Shown here one piece after another: positions 29,195 through 42,700 of a stretch of 64,000 nucleotides of DNA. Position 1 is the stretch's first letter. Each line of letters opens with the position of its first letter. Both the position numbers and the translations under genes were made by a program. Origin of the DNA: Bathymodiolus brooksi (taxonomy: Eukaryota; Mollusca; Bivalvia; Mytilida; Modiolidae). The notes under the pieces were generated by a model. That model saw nothing but the letters and a program-made list of their open reading frames with translations, had not been told where the DNA came from and did no database searches. Location of the stretch: positions 94,517,353 to 94,581,352 of the forward strand of contig OY804580.1 in the NCBI GenBank assembly GCA_963680875.1, given 5' to 3'.

Positions 29195-32100
29195 TGAGTG
29201 AACTTGATGAATGTTATTACAGAAACACGTGGTGTGTGACTCTGAGTGAACTTGATGAATGTTATTACAGAAACACGTGGTGTTTGACTCTGAGTGAACT
29301 TGATGAATGTCATTGCAGAAACACGTGGTGTGTGACTCTGAGTGAACTTGATGAATGTTATTACAGAAACACGTGGTGTGTGACTGAGTGAACTTGATGA
29401 ATGTTATTACAGAAACACGTGGTGTGTGATTCTGAGCGAACTTGATGAATGTTATTACAGAAACACGTGGTGTGTGACTCTGAGTGAACTAGATGAATGT
29501 TATGACAGAAACACGTGGTGTGTGACTCTGAGTGAACTTGATGAAGGTTATTACAGAAACACGTGGTGTGTGACTCTGAGTGAACTTGATGAATGTTATT
29601 ACAGAAACACGTGGTGTGTGACTCTGAGTGAACTTGATGAATGTTATTACAGAAACACGTGGTGTGTGACTCTGAGTGAACTTGATGAATGTTATTACAG
29701 AAACACGTGGTGTGTGATTCTGAGCAAACTTGATGAATGTTATTACAGAAACACGTGGTGTGTGACATTGAGTGAACTTGATGAATGCTATTACAGAAAC
29801 ACGTGATGTGTGACTCTGAGTGAACTTGATGAATGTTATTATAGAAACACGTGGTGTGTGACTCTGAGTGAACTTGATGAATGTTATTACAGAAACACGT
29901 GGTGTGTGACTCTGAGTGAACTTGATGAATGTTATTACAGAAACACGTGGTGTGTGACTCTGAGTGAACTTGATGAATGTTATTACAGAAACACGTGGTG
30001 TGTGATTCTGAGCGAACTTGATGAATGTTACTACAGAAACACGTGGTGTGTGACTCTGAGTGAACTTGATGAAGGTTATGACAGAAACACGTGGTGTGTG
30101 ACTCTGAGTGAACTTGATGAATGTTATTACAGAAACACGTGGTGTGTGACTCTGAATGAACTTGATGAAGGTTATTACAGAAACACGTGGTGTGTGACTC
30201 TGGGTGAACTTGATGAAGGTTATTACAGAAACACGTGGTGTGTGACTATGAGTGAACTTGATGAATGTTATTACAGAAACACGTGGTGTGTGACTCTTGA
30301 GTGAACTTGATGAATGTTATTACAGAAACACGTGGTGTGTGACTCTGAGTGAACTTGATGAATGTTATTACAGAAACACGTGGTGTGTGACTCTTGAGTG
30401 AACTTGATGAAGGTTATTATAGAAACACGTGGTGTGTGACTCTGAGTGAACTTGATGAATGTTATTACAGAAACACGTGGTGTGTGACTCTGAGTGAACT
30501 TGATGAAGTTTATTACAGAAACACGTGGTGTGTGACTCTGAGCGAACTTGATGAATGTTATTACAGAAACACGTGGAGTGTGACTCTGAGTGAACTTGAT
30601 GAATGTTATTACAGAAATACGTGGTGTGTGACTCTGAGCGAACTTGATGAATGTTATTACAGAAACACGTGGTGTGTGACTCTGAGTGAACTTGATGAAT
30701 GTTATTACAGAAACACGTGGTGTGTGACTCTGAGCGAACTTGATGAATGTTATTACAGAAACATGTGGTGTGTGACTCTGAGTGAACTTGATGAATGTTA
30801 TTACAGAAACACGTGGTGTTTGACTCTGAGTGAACTTGATGAATATCATTACAGAAACACGTGGTGTGTGACTCTGAGTGAACTTGATGAATGTTATTAC
30901 AGAAACACGTGGTGTGTGACTGAGTGAACGTGATGAATGTTATTACAGAAACACGTGGTGTGTGATTCTGAGCGAACTTGATGAATGTTATTACAGAAAC
31001 ACGTGGTGTGTGACTCTGAGTGAACTTGATGAATGTTATGACAGAAACACGTGGTGTGTGACTCTGAGTAAACTTGATGAAGGTTATTACAGAAACACGT
31101 GGTTGTGTGACTCTGAGTGAACTTGATGAATGTTATTACAGAAACACGTGGTGTGTGACTCTGAATGAACTTGATGAAGGTTATTATAGAAACACGTGCT
31201 GTGTGACTCTGAGTGAACTTGATGAATGTTATTACAGAAACACGTGGTGTGTGACTCTGAGTGAACTTGATGAATGTTATTACAGAAACACGTGGTGTGT
31301 GACTCTGAGCGAACTTGATGAATGTTATTACAGAAACACGTGGTGTGTGACTCTGAATGAACTTGATGAAGGTTATTACAGAAACACGTGGTGTGTGACT
31401 CTGAGTGAACTTGATGAAGGTTATTACAGAAACACGTAGTGTGTGACTATGAGTGAACTTGATGAATGTTATTACAGAAACACGTGGTGTGTGACTCTGA
31501 GTGAACTTGATGAATGTTATTACAGAAACACGTGGTGTGTGACTCTGAGTGAACTTGATGAATGTTATTACAGAAACACGTGGTGTGTGACTCTTGAGTG
31601 AACTTGATGAAGGTTATTATAGAAACACGTGGTGTGTGACTCTGAGTGAACTTGATGAATGTTATTATAGAAACACGTGGTGTGTGACTCTGAGTGAACT
31701 TGATGAAGTTTATTACAGAAACACGTGGTGTGTGACTCTGAGCGAACTTGATGAATGTTATTACAGAAACACGTGGAGTGTGACTCTGAGTGAACTTGAT
31801 GAATGTTATTACAGAAACACGTGGTGTGTGACTCTGAGCGAACTTGATGAATGTTATGACAGAAACACGTGGTGTGTGACTCTGAGTGAACTTGATGAAT
31901 GTTATTACAGAAACACGTGGTGTGTGACTCTGAGCGAACTTGATGAATGTTATTACAGAAACATGTGGTGTGTGACTCTGAGTGAACTTGATGAATGTTA
32001 TTACAGAAACATGTGGTGTTTGACTCTGAGTGAACTTGTTGAATATCATTACAGAAACACGTGGTGTGTGACTCTGAGTCAACTTGATGAATGTTATTAC

Positions 32101-35100
32101 AGAAACACGTGGTGTGTGACTGAGTGAACGTGATGAATGTTATTACAGAAACACGTGGTGTGTGATTCTGAGCGAACTTGATGAATGTTATTACAGAAAC
32201 ACGTGGTGTGTGACTCTGAGTGAACTTGATGAATGTTATGACAGAAACACGTGGTGTGTGACTCTGAGTAAACTTGATGAAGGTTATTACAGAAACACGT
32301 GGTTGTGTGACTCTGAGTGAACTTGATGAATGTTATTACAGAAACACGTGGTGTGTGACTCTGAATGAACTTGATGAAGGTTATTATAGAAACACGTGGT
32401 GTGTGACTCTGAGTGAACTTGATGAATGTTATTACAGAAACACGTGGTGTGTGACTCTGAGTGAACTTGATGAATGCTATTACAGAAACACGTGGTGTGT
32501 GACTCTGAGTGAACTTGATGAATGTTATTACAGAAACACGTGGTGTGTGACTGAGTGAACTTGATGAATGTTATTACAGAAACACGTGGTGTGTGACTCT
32601 GAGTGAACTTGATGAATGTTATTACAGAAACACGTGGTGTTTGACTCTGAGTGAACTTGATGAATGTCATTGCAGAAACACGTGGTGTGTGACTCTGAGT
32701 GAACTTGATGAATGTTATTACAGAAACACGTGGTGTGTGACTGAGTGAACTTGATGAATGTTATTACAGAAACACGTGGTGTGTGATTCTGAGCGAACTT
32801 GATGAATGTTATTACAGAAACACGTGGTGTGTGACTCTGAGTGAACTAGATGAATGTTATGACAGAAACACGTGGTGTGTGACTCTGAGTGAACTTGATG
32901 AAGGTTATTACAGAAACACGTGGTGTGTGACTCTGAGTGAACTTGATGAATGTTATTACAGAAACACGTGGTGTATGACTCTGAGTGAACTTGATGAATG
33001 TTATTACAGAAACACGTGGTGTGTGACTCTGAATGAACTTGATGAAGGTTATTATAGAAACACGTGGTGTGTGACTCTGAGTGAACTTGATGAATGTTAT
33101 TACAGAAACACGTGGTGTGTGACTCTGAGTGAACTTGATGAATGTTATTACAGAAACACGTGGTGTGTGACTCTGAGTGAACTTGATGAATGTTATTACA
33201 GAAACACGTGGTGTGTGACTCTGAGTGAACTTGATGAATGTTATTACAGAAACACGTGGTGTGTGATTCTGAGCGAACTTGATGAATGTTACTACAGAAA
33301 CACGTGGTGTGTGACTCTGAGTGAACTTGATGAAGGTTATGACAGAAACACGTGGTGTGTGACTCTGAGTGAACTTGATGAATGTTATTACAGAAACACG
33401 TGGTGTGTGACTCTGAATGAACTTGATGAAGGTTATTACAGAAACACGTGGTGTGTGACTCTGGGTGAACTTGATGAAGGTTATTACAGAAACACGTGGT
33501 GTGTGACTATGAGTGAACTTGATGAATGTTATTACAGAAACACGTGGTGTGTGACTCTTGAGTGAACTTGATGAATGTTATTACAGAAACACGTGGTGTG
33601 TGACTCTGAGTGAACTTGATGAATGTTATTACAGAAACACGTGGTGTGTGACTCTTGAGTGAACTTGATGAAGGTTATTATAGAAACACGTGGTGTGTGA
33701 CTCTGAGTGAACTTGATGAATGTTATTACAGAAACACGTGGTGTGTGACTCTGAGTGAACTTGATGAAGTTTATTACAGAAACACGTGGTGTGTGACTCT
33801 GAGCGAACTTGATGAATGTTATTACAGAAACACGTGGAGTGTGACTCTGAGTGAACTTGATGAATGTTATTACAGAAATACGTGGTGTGTGACTCTGAGC
33901 GAACTTGATGAATGTTATTACAGAAACACGTGGTGTGTGACTCTGAGTGAACTTGATGAATGTTATTACAGAAACACGTGGTGTGTGACTCTGAGCGAAC
34001 TTGATGAATGTTATTACAGAAACATGTGGTGTGTGACTCTGAGTGAACTTGATGAATGTTATTACAGAAACACGTGGTGTTTGACTCTGAGTGAACTTGA
34101 TGAATATCATTACAGAAACACGTGGTGTGTGACTCTGAGTGAACTTGATGAATGTTATTACAGAAACACGTGGTGTGTGACTGAGTGAACGTGATGAATG
34201 TTATTACAGAAACACGTGGTGTGTGATTCTGAGCGAACTTGATGAATGTTATTACAGAAACACGTGGTGTGTGACTCTGAGTGAACTTGATGAATGTTAT
34301 GACAGAAACACGTGGTGTGTGACTCTGAGTAAACTTGATGAAGGTTATTACAGAAACACGTGGTTGTGTGACTCTGAGTGAACTTGATGAATGTTATTAC
34401 AGAAACACGTGGTGTGTGACTCTGAATGAACTTGATGAAGGTTATTATAGAAACACGTGCTGTGTGACTCTGAGTGAACTTGATGAATGTTATTACAGAA
34501 ACACGTGGTGTGTGACTCTGAGTGAACCTGATGAATGTTATTACAGAAACACGTGGTGTGTGACTCTGAGCGAACTTGATGAATGTTATTACAGAAACAC
34601 GTGGTGTGTGACTCTGAATGAACTTGATGAAGGTTATTACAGAAACACGTGGTGTGTGACTCTGAGTGAACTTGATGAAGGTTATTACAGAAACACGTGG
34701 TGTGTGACTATGAGTGAACTTGATGAATGTTATTACAGAAACACGTGGTGTGTGACTCTGAGTGAACTTGATGAATGTTATTACAGAAACACGTGGTGTG
34801 TGACTCTGATTGAACTTGATGAATGTTATTACAGAAACACGTGGTGTGTGACTCTTGAGTGAACTTGATGAAGGTTATTATAGAAACACGTGGTGTGTGA
34901 CTCTGAGTGAACTTGATGAATGTTATTATAGAAACACGTGGTGTGTGACTCTGAGTGAACTTGATGAAGTTTATTACAGAAACACGTGGTGTGTGACTCT
35001 GAGCGAACTTGATGAATGTTATTACAGAAACACGTGGAGTGTGACTCTGAGTGAACTTGATGAATGTTATTACAGAAACACGTGGTGTGTGACTCTGAGC

Positions 35101-35812
35101 GAACTTGATGAATGTTATGACAGAAACACGTGGTGTGTGACTCTGAGTGAACTTGATGAATGTTATTACAGAAACACGTGGTGTGTGACTCTGAGCGAAC
35201 TTGATGAATGTTATTACAGAAACATGTGGTGTGTGACTCTGAGTGAACTTGATGAATGTTATTACAGAAACATGTGGTGTTTGACTCTGAGTGAACTTGT
35301 TGAATATCATTACAGAAACACGTGGTGTGTGACTCTGAGTCAACTTGATGAATGTTATTACAGAAACACGTGGTGTGTGACTGAGTGAACGTGATGAATG
35401 TTATTACAGAAACACGTGGTGTGTGATTCTGAGCGAACTTGATGAATGTTATTACAGAAACACGTGGTGTGTGACTCTGAGTGAACTTGATGAATGTTAT
35501 GACAGAAACACGTGGTGTGTGACTCTGAGTAAACTTGATGAAGGTTATTACAGAAACACGTGGTTGTGTGACTCTGAGTGAACTTGATGAATGTTATTAC
35601 AGAAACACGTGGTGTGTGACTCTGAATGAACTTGATGAAGGTTATTATAGAAACACGTGGTGTGTGACTCTGAGTGAACTTGATGAATGTTATTACAGAA
35701 ACACGTGGTGTGTGACTCTGAGTGAACTTGATGAATGTTATTACAGAAACACGTGGTGTGTGACTCTGAGCGAACTTGATGAATGTTATTACAGAAACAC
35801 GTGGTGTGTGAC
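29195..35812 (+). repeat. 3.3-kb higher-order repeat, two copies (3,357 and 3,261 bp)
   Basis: Unit 1 (29195-32551) and unit 2 (32552-35812) both begin at a 46-bp monomer and share GAATGTCATTGCAG, which marks an offset of 3,357 bp at the left. From about 29850 the offset is 3,261 bp, so unit 2 lacks two monomers. Unit 1 is 70 monomers less 3 bp and unit 2 is 68 monomers less 3 bp. Each unit contains two related blocks 1,200 bp apart carrying ACTCTTGAG, GTGGAGTG, GAAGTTT and ACATGTGG. Differences include ACACGTAGTG at about 31436 only in unit 1, and CTGAACCTGATG near 34525 and CTGATTGAAC near 34806 only in unit 2. Confidence 0.88.
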
Positions 35813-38800
35813 TGAGTGAACTTGATGAATGTTATTACAGAAACACGTGGTGTGTGACTCTGAGCGAACTTGATGAATGTTATTACAGAAACACGTGGTG
35901 TGTGACTCTGAGTGAACTTGATGAATGTTATTACAGAAACACGTGGTGTGTGACTCTGAGTGAACTTGATGAATGTTATTACAGAAACACGTGGTGTTTG
36001 AATCTGAGCGAACTTGATGAATGTCATTACAGAAACACGTGGTGTGTGACTCTGAGTGAACTTGAGGAATGTTATTACAGAAACACGTGGTGTGTGACTG
36101 AGTGAACTTGATGAATGTTATTACAGAAACACGTAGTGTGTGATTCTGAGCGAACTTGATGAATGTTATTACAGAAACACGTAGTGTGTGACTCTGAGCG
36201 AACTTGATGAATGTTATTACAGAAACACGTGGTGTGTGACTCTGAGTGAACTTGATGAAGGTTATTACAGAAACACGTGGTGTTTGACTCTGAGTGAAGT
36301 TGATGAATGTTATTACAGAAACACGTGGTGTATGACTCTGAGTGAACTTGATGAATGTTATTACAGAAACACGTGGTGTGTGACTCTGAGCGAACATGAT
36401 GAATGTTATTACAGAAACACGTGGTGTGTGACTCTGAGTGAACTTGATGAATGTTATTACAGAAACACGTGGTGTTTGACTCTGAGTGAACTTGATGAAT
36501 GTTATTACAGAAACACGTGGTGTGTGACTCTGAGTGAACTTGATGAATGTTATTACAGAAACACGTGGTGTGTGACTCTGAGTGAACTTGATGAATGTTA
36601 TTACAGAAACACGTGGTGTGTGATTCTGAGCGAACTTGATGAATGTTATTACAGAAACACGTGGTATGTGACTCTGAGTGAAATTGATGAATGTTATTAC
36701 AGAAACACGTGGTGTGTGACTCTGAGTGAACTTGATGAATGTTATTACAGAAACACGTGGTGCATGACTCTCAGTGAACTTGGTGAATGTTATTACAGAA
36801 ACACGTGGTGTGTGACTCTGAGCGAACTTGATGAATGTTATTACAGAAACACGTACACGTGGTGTGTGACTCTGTGTGAACTTGATGAATGCTATTACAG
36901 AAACACGTGGTGTGTGACTCTGAGAGAACTTGATGAATGTTATTATAGAAACACGTGGTGTGTGACTCTGAGTGAACTTGATGAATGTTATTACAGAAAC
37001 ACGTGGTGTGTGACTCTGAGTGAACTTGATGAATGTTATTACAGAAACACGTGGTGTGTGACTGAGCGAACTTGATGAATATTATTACAGAAACACGTGG
37101 TGTATGACTCTGAGTGAACTTGATGAATGTTATTACAGAAACACGTGGTGTGTGACTCTGAGCGAACATGATGAATGTTATTACAGAAACACGTGGTGTG
37201 TGACTCTGAGTGAACTTGATGAATGTTATTACAGAAACACGTGGTGTTTGACTCTGAGTGAACTTGATGAATGTTATTACAGAAACACGTGGTGTGTGAC
37301 TCTGAGTGAACTTGATGAATGTTATTACAGAAACACGTGATGTGTGACTCTGACTGAACTTGATGAATGTTATTACAGAAACACGTGGTGTGTGATTCTG
37401 AGCGAACTTGATGAATGTTATTACAGAAACACGTGGTATGTGACTCTGAGTGAAATTGATGAATGTTATTACAGAAACACGTGGTGTGTGACTCTGAGTG
37501 AACTTGATGAATGTTATTACAGAAACACGTGGTGTATGACTCTCAGTGAACTTGGTGAATGTTATTACAGAAACACGTGGTGTGTGACTCTGAGCGAACT
37601 TGATGAATGTTATTACAGAAACACGTACACGTGGTGTGTGACTCTGTGTGAACTTGATGAATGCTATTACAGAAACACGTGGTGTGTGACTCTGAGTGAA
37701 CTTGATGAATGTTATTATAGAAACACGTGGTGTGTGACTCTGAGTGAACTTGATGAATGTTATTACAGAAACACGTGGTGTGTGACTCTGAGTGAACTTG
37801 ATGAATGTTATTACAGAAACACGTGGTGTGTGACTGAGCGAACTTGATGAATATTATTACAGAAACACGTGGTGTGTGACTGAGTGAACTTGATGAATGT
37901 TATTACAGAAACACGTGGTGTGTGATTCTGAGCGAACTTGATGAATGTTATTACAGAAACACGTGGTGTGTGACTCTGAGTGAACTTGATGAATGTTATT
38001 ACAGAAACACGTGGTGTGTGACTCTGAGTGAACTTGATGAATGTTATTACAGAAACACGTGGTGTATGACTCTGAGTGAACTTGATGAATGTTATTACAG
38101 AAACACGTGGTGTGTGACTCTGAATGAACTTGATGAAGGTTATTATAGAAACACGTGGTGTGTGACTATGAGTGAACTTGATGAATGTTATTACAGAAAC
38201 ACGTGGTGTGTGAATCTGAGCGAACTTGATGAATGTTATTACAGAAACACGTGGTGTGTGACTCTGAATGAACTTGATGAAGGTTATTACAGAAACACGT
38301 GGTGTGTGACTCTGAGTGAACTTGATGAAGGTTATTACAGAAACACGTGGTGTGTGACTATGAGTGAACTTGATGAATGTTATTACAGAAACACGTGGTG
38401 TGTGACTCTGAGTGAACTTGATGAATGTTATTACAGAAACACGTGGTGTGTGACTCTGAGTGAACTTGATGAATGTTATTACAGAAACACGTGGTGTGTG
38501 ACTCTTGAGTGAACTTGATGAAGGTTATTATAGAAACACGTGGTGTGTGACTCTGAGTGAACTTGATGAATGTTATTATAGAAACACGTGGTGTGTGACT
38601 CTGAGTGAACTTGATGAAGTTTATTACAGAAACACGTGGTGTGTGACTCTGAGCGAACTTGATGAATGTTATTACAGAAACACGTGGAGTGTGACTCTGA
38701 GTGAACTTGATGAATGTTATTACAGAAACACGTGGTGTGTGACTCTGAGCGAACTTGATGAATGTTATGACAGAAACACGTGGTGTGTGACTCTGAGTGA

Positions 38801-39440
38801 ACTTGATGAATGTTATTACAGAAACACGTGGTGTGTGACTCTGAGCGAACTTCATGAATGTTATTACAGAAACATGTGGTGTGTGACTCTGAGTGAACTT
38901 GATGAATGTTATTACAGAAACATGTGGTGTTTGACTCTGAGTGAACTTGTTGAATATCATTACAGAAACACGTGGTGTGTGACTCTGAGTCAACTTGATG
39001 AATGTTATTACAGAAACACGTGGTGTGTGACTGAGTGAACGTGATGAATGTTATTACAGAAACACGTGGTGTGTGATTCTGAGCGAACTTGATGAATGTT
39101 ATTACAGAAACACGTGGTGTGTGACTCTGAGTGAACTTGATGAATGTTATGACAGAAACACGTGGTGTGTGACTCTGAGTAAACTTGATGAAGGTTATTA
39201 CAGAAACACGTGGTTGTGTGACTCTGAGTGAACTTGATGAATGTTATTACAGAAACACGTGGTGTGTGACTCTGAATGAACTTGATGAAGGTTATTATAG
39301 AAACACGTGGTTTGTGACTCTGAGTGAACTTGATGAATGTTATTACAGAAACACGTGGTGTGTGACTCTGAGTGAACTTGATGAATGTTATTACAGAAAC
39401 ACGTGGTGTGTGACTCTGAGCGAACTTGATGAATGTTATT
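34570..39440 (+). repeat. 3,650-bp spaced duplication
   Basis: Bases about 34570-35790 match about 38220-39440 at an offset of 3,650 bp (76 monomers plus 2 bp). The copied part contains ACTATGAG without ACACATGG, ACTCTTGAG, GAAGTTT, GTGGAGTG, two ACATGTGG monomers, AACTTGTTGAATATC, CTGAGTCAACTTG and GTGGTTGTG. The intervening 35.8-38.2 kb belongs to the 54-bp-monomer lineage, so the second copy looks like a third unit of the 3.3-kb repeat separated by foreign blocks. Private changes in the second copy are CTTCATGAATG near 38850 and GTTTGTG near 39311. Confidence 0.83.
36311..37870 (+). repeat. 772-bp tandem duplication
   Basis: Bases about 36311-37098 match 37083-37870 at an offset of 772 bp, equal to 16 monomers plus 4 bp (one 54-bp, one 46-bp). 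Both carry GAGCGAACATG without a frame change, GTGTTTGAC, GATTCTGAGCG, GTGGTATGTG, GTGAAATTGATG, CTCTCAGTGAACTTGG, the 54-bp monomers (36849 and 37621) and a 46-bp monomer followed by GAATATTATTAC. The same pair of 54-bp monomers 772 bp apart recurs at 44145/44917 and 46691/47463, and 820 bp apart at 40787/41607. Confidence 0.87.
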
Positions 39441-39750
39441 ACAGAAACACGTGGTGTGTGACTCTGAGTGAACTTGATGAAGGTTATTACAGAAACACGT
39501 GGTGTGTGACTCTGAGTGAACTTGATGAATGCTATTACAGAAACACGTGGTGTATGACTCTGAGTGAACTTGATGAATGTTATTACAGAAACACGTGGTG
39601 TGTGACTCTGAATGAACTTGATGAAGGTTATTATAGAAACACGTGGTGTGTGACTATGAGTGAACTTGATGAATGTTATTACAGAAACACATGGTGTGTG
39701 ACTCTGAGTGAACTTGATGAATGTTATTACAGAAACACGTGGTGTGTGAC

Positions 39751-42700
39751 TGAGTGAACTTGATGAATGTTATTACAGAAACACGTGGTGTGTGACTCTG
39801 AGCGAACTTGATGAATGTTATTACAGAAACACGTGGTGTGTGACTCTGAGTGAACTTGATGAATGTTATTACAGAAACACGTGGTGTGTGACTCTGAGCG
39901 AACTTGATGAATGTTATTACAGAAACACGTGGTGTGTGACTCTGAGTGAACTTGATGAATGTTATTACAGAAACACGTGGTGTTTGAATCTGAGCGAACT
40001 TGATGAATGTCATTACAGAAACACGTGGTGTGTGACTCTGAGTGAACTTGAGGAATGTTATTACAGAAACACGTGGTGTGTGACTGAGTGAACTTGATGA
40101 ATGTTATTACAGAAACACGTAGTGTGTGATTCTGAGCGAACTTGATGAATGTTATTACAGAAACACGTAGTGTGTGACTCTGAGCGAACTTGATGAATGT
40201 TATTACAGAAACACGTGGTGTGTGACTCTGAGTGAACTTGATGAATGTTATTACAGAAACACGTGGTGTATGACTCTGAGTGAACTTGATGAATGTTATT
40301 ACAGAAACACGTGGTGTGTGACTCTGAACGAACATGATGAATGTTATTACAGAAACACGTGGTGTGTGACTCTGAGTGAACTTGATGAATGTTATTACAG
40401 AAACACGTGGTGTTTGACTCTGAGTGAACTTGATGAATGTTATTACAGAAACACGTGGTGTGTGACTCTGAGTGAACTTGATGAATGTTATTACAGAAAC
40501 ACGTGGTGTGTGACTCTGAGTGAACTTGATGAATGTTATTACAGAAACACGTGGTGTGTGATTCTGAGCGAACTTGATGAATGTTATTACAGAAACACGT
40601 GGTATGTGACTCTGAGTGAAATTGATGAATGTTATTACAGAAACACGTGGTGTGTGACTCTGAGTGAACTTGATGAATGTTATTACAGAAACACGTGGTG
40701 TATGACTCTCAGTGAACTTGGTGAATGTTATTACAGAAACACGTGGTGTGTGACTCTGAGCGAACTTGATGAATTTTATTACAGAAACACGTACACGTGG
40801 TGTGTGACTCTGTGTGAACTTGATGAATGCTATTACAGAAACACGTGGTGTGTGACTCTGAGAGAACTTGATGAATGTTATTATAGAAACACGTGGTGTG
40901 TGACTCTGAGTGAACTTGATGAATGTTATTACAGAAACACGTGGTGTGTGACTCTGAGTGAACTTGATGAATGTTATTACAGAAACACGTGGTGTGTGAC
41001 TCTGAGTGAACTTGATAAATGTTATTACAGAAACACGTGGTGTGTGACTGAGCGAACTTGATGAATATTATTACAGAAACACGTGGTGTATGACTCTGAG
41101 TGAACTTGATAAATGTTATTACAGAAACACGTGGTGTGTGACTCTGAGCGAACATGATGAATGTTATTACAGAAACACGTGGTGTGTGACTCTGAGTGAA
41201 CTTGATGAATGTTATTACAGAAACACGTGGTGTTTGACTCTGAGTGAACTTGATGAATGTTATTACAGAAACACGTGGTGTGTGACTCTGAGTGAACTTG
41301 ATGAATGTTATTACAGAAACACGTGGTGTGTGACTCTGACTGAACTTGATGAATGTTATTACAGAAACACGTGGTGTGTGATTCTGAGCGAACTTGATGA
41401 ATGTTATTACAGAAACACGTGGTATGTGACTCTGAGTGAAATTGATGAATGTTATTACAGAAACACGTGGTGTGTGACTCTGAGTGAACTTGATGAATGT
41501 TATTACAGAAACACGTGGTGTATGACTCTCAGTGAACTTGGTGAATGTTATTACAGAAACACGTGGTGTGTGACTCTGAGCGAACTTGATGAATGTTATT
41601 ACAGAAACACGTACACGTGGTGTGTGACTCTGTGTGAACTTGATGAATGCTATTACAGAAACACGTGGTGTGTGACTCTGAGTGAACTTGATGAATGTTA
41701 TTATAGAAACACGTGGTGTGTGACTCTGAGTGAACTTGATGAATGTTATTACAGAAACACGTGGTGTGTGACTGAGCGAACTTGATGAATATTATTACAG
41801 AAACACGTGGTGTGTGACTGAGTGAACTTGATGAATGTTATTACAGAAACACGTGGTGTGTGATTCTGAGCGAACTTGATGAATGTTATTACAGAAACAC
41901 GTGGTGTGTGACTCTGAGTGAACTTGATGAAGGTTATTACAGAAACACGTGGTGTGTGACTCTGAGTGAACTTGATGAATGTTATTACAGAAACACGTGG
42001 TGTATGACTCTGAGTGAACTTGATGAATGTTATTACAGAAACACGTGGTGTGTGACTCTGAATGAACTTGATGAAGGTTATTATAGAAACACGTGGTGTG
42101 TGACTATGAGTGAACTTGATGAATGTTATTACAGAAACACATGGTGTGTGACTCTGAGTGAACTTGATGAATGTTATTACAGAAACACGTGGTGTGTGAC
42201 TCTAAGCGAACTTGATGAAGGTTATTACAGAAACACGTGGTGTGTGACTCTGAGTGAACTTGATGAATGTTATTACAGAAACACATGGTGTGTGACTCTG
42301 AGTGAACTTGATGAATGTTATTACAGAAACACGTGGTGTGTGACTGAGTGAACTTGATGAATGTTATTACAGAAACACGTGGTGTGTGACTCTGAGCGAA
42401 CTTGATGAATGTTATTACAGAAACACGTGGTGTGTGACTCTGAGTGAACTTGATGAATGTTATTACAGAAACACGTGGTGTGTGACTCTGAGCGAACTTG
42501 ATGAATGTTATTACAGAAACACGTGGTGTGTGACTCTGAGTGAACTTGATGAATGTTATTACAGAAACACGTGGTGTTTGAATCTGAGCGAACTTGATGA
42601 ATGTCATTACAGAAACACGTGGTGTGTGACTCTGAGTGAACTTGAGGAATGTTATTACAGAAACACGTGGTGTGTGACTGAGTGAACTTGATGAATGTTA

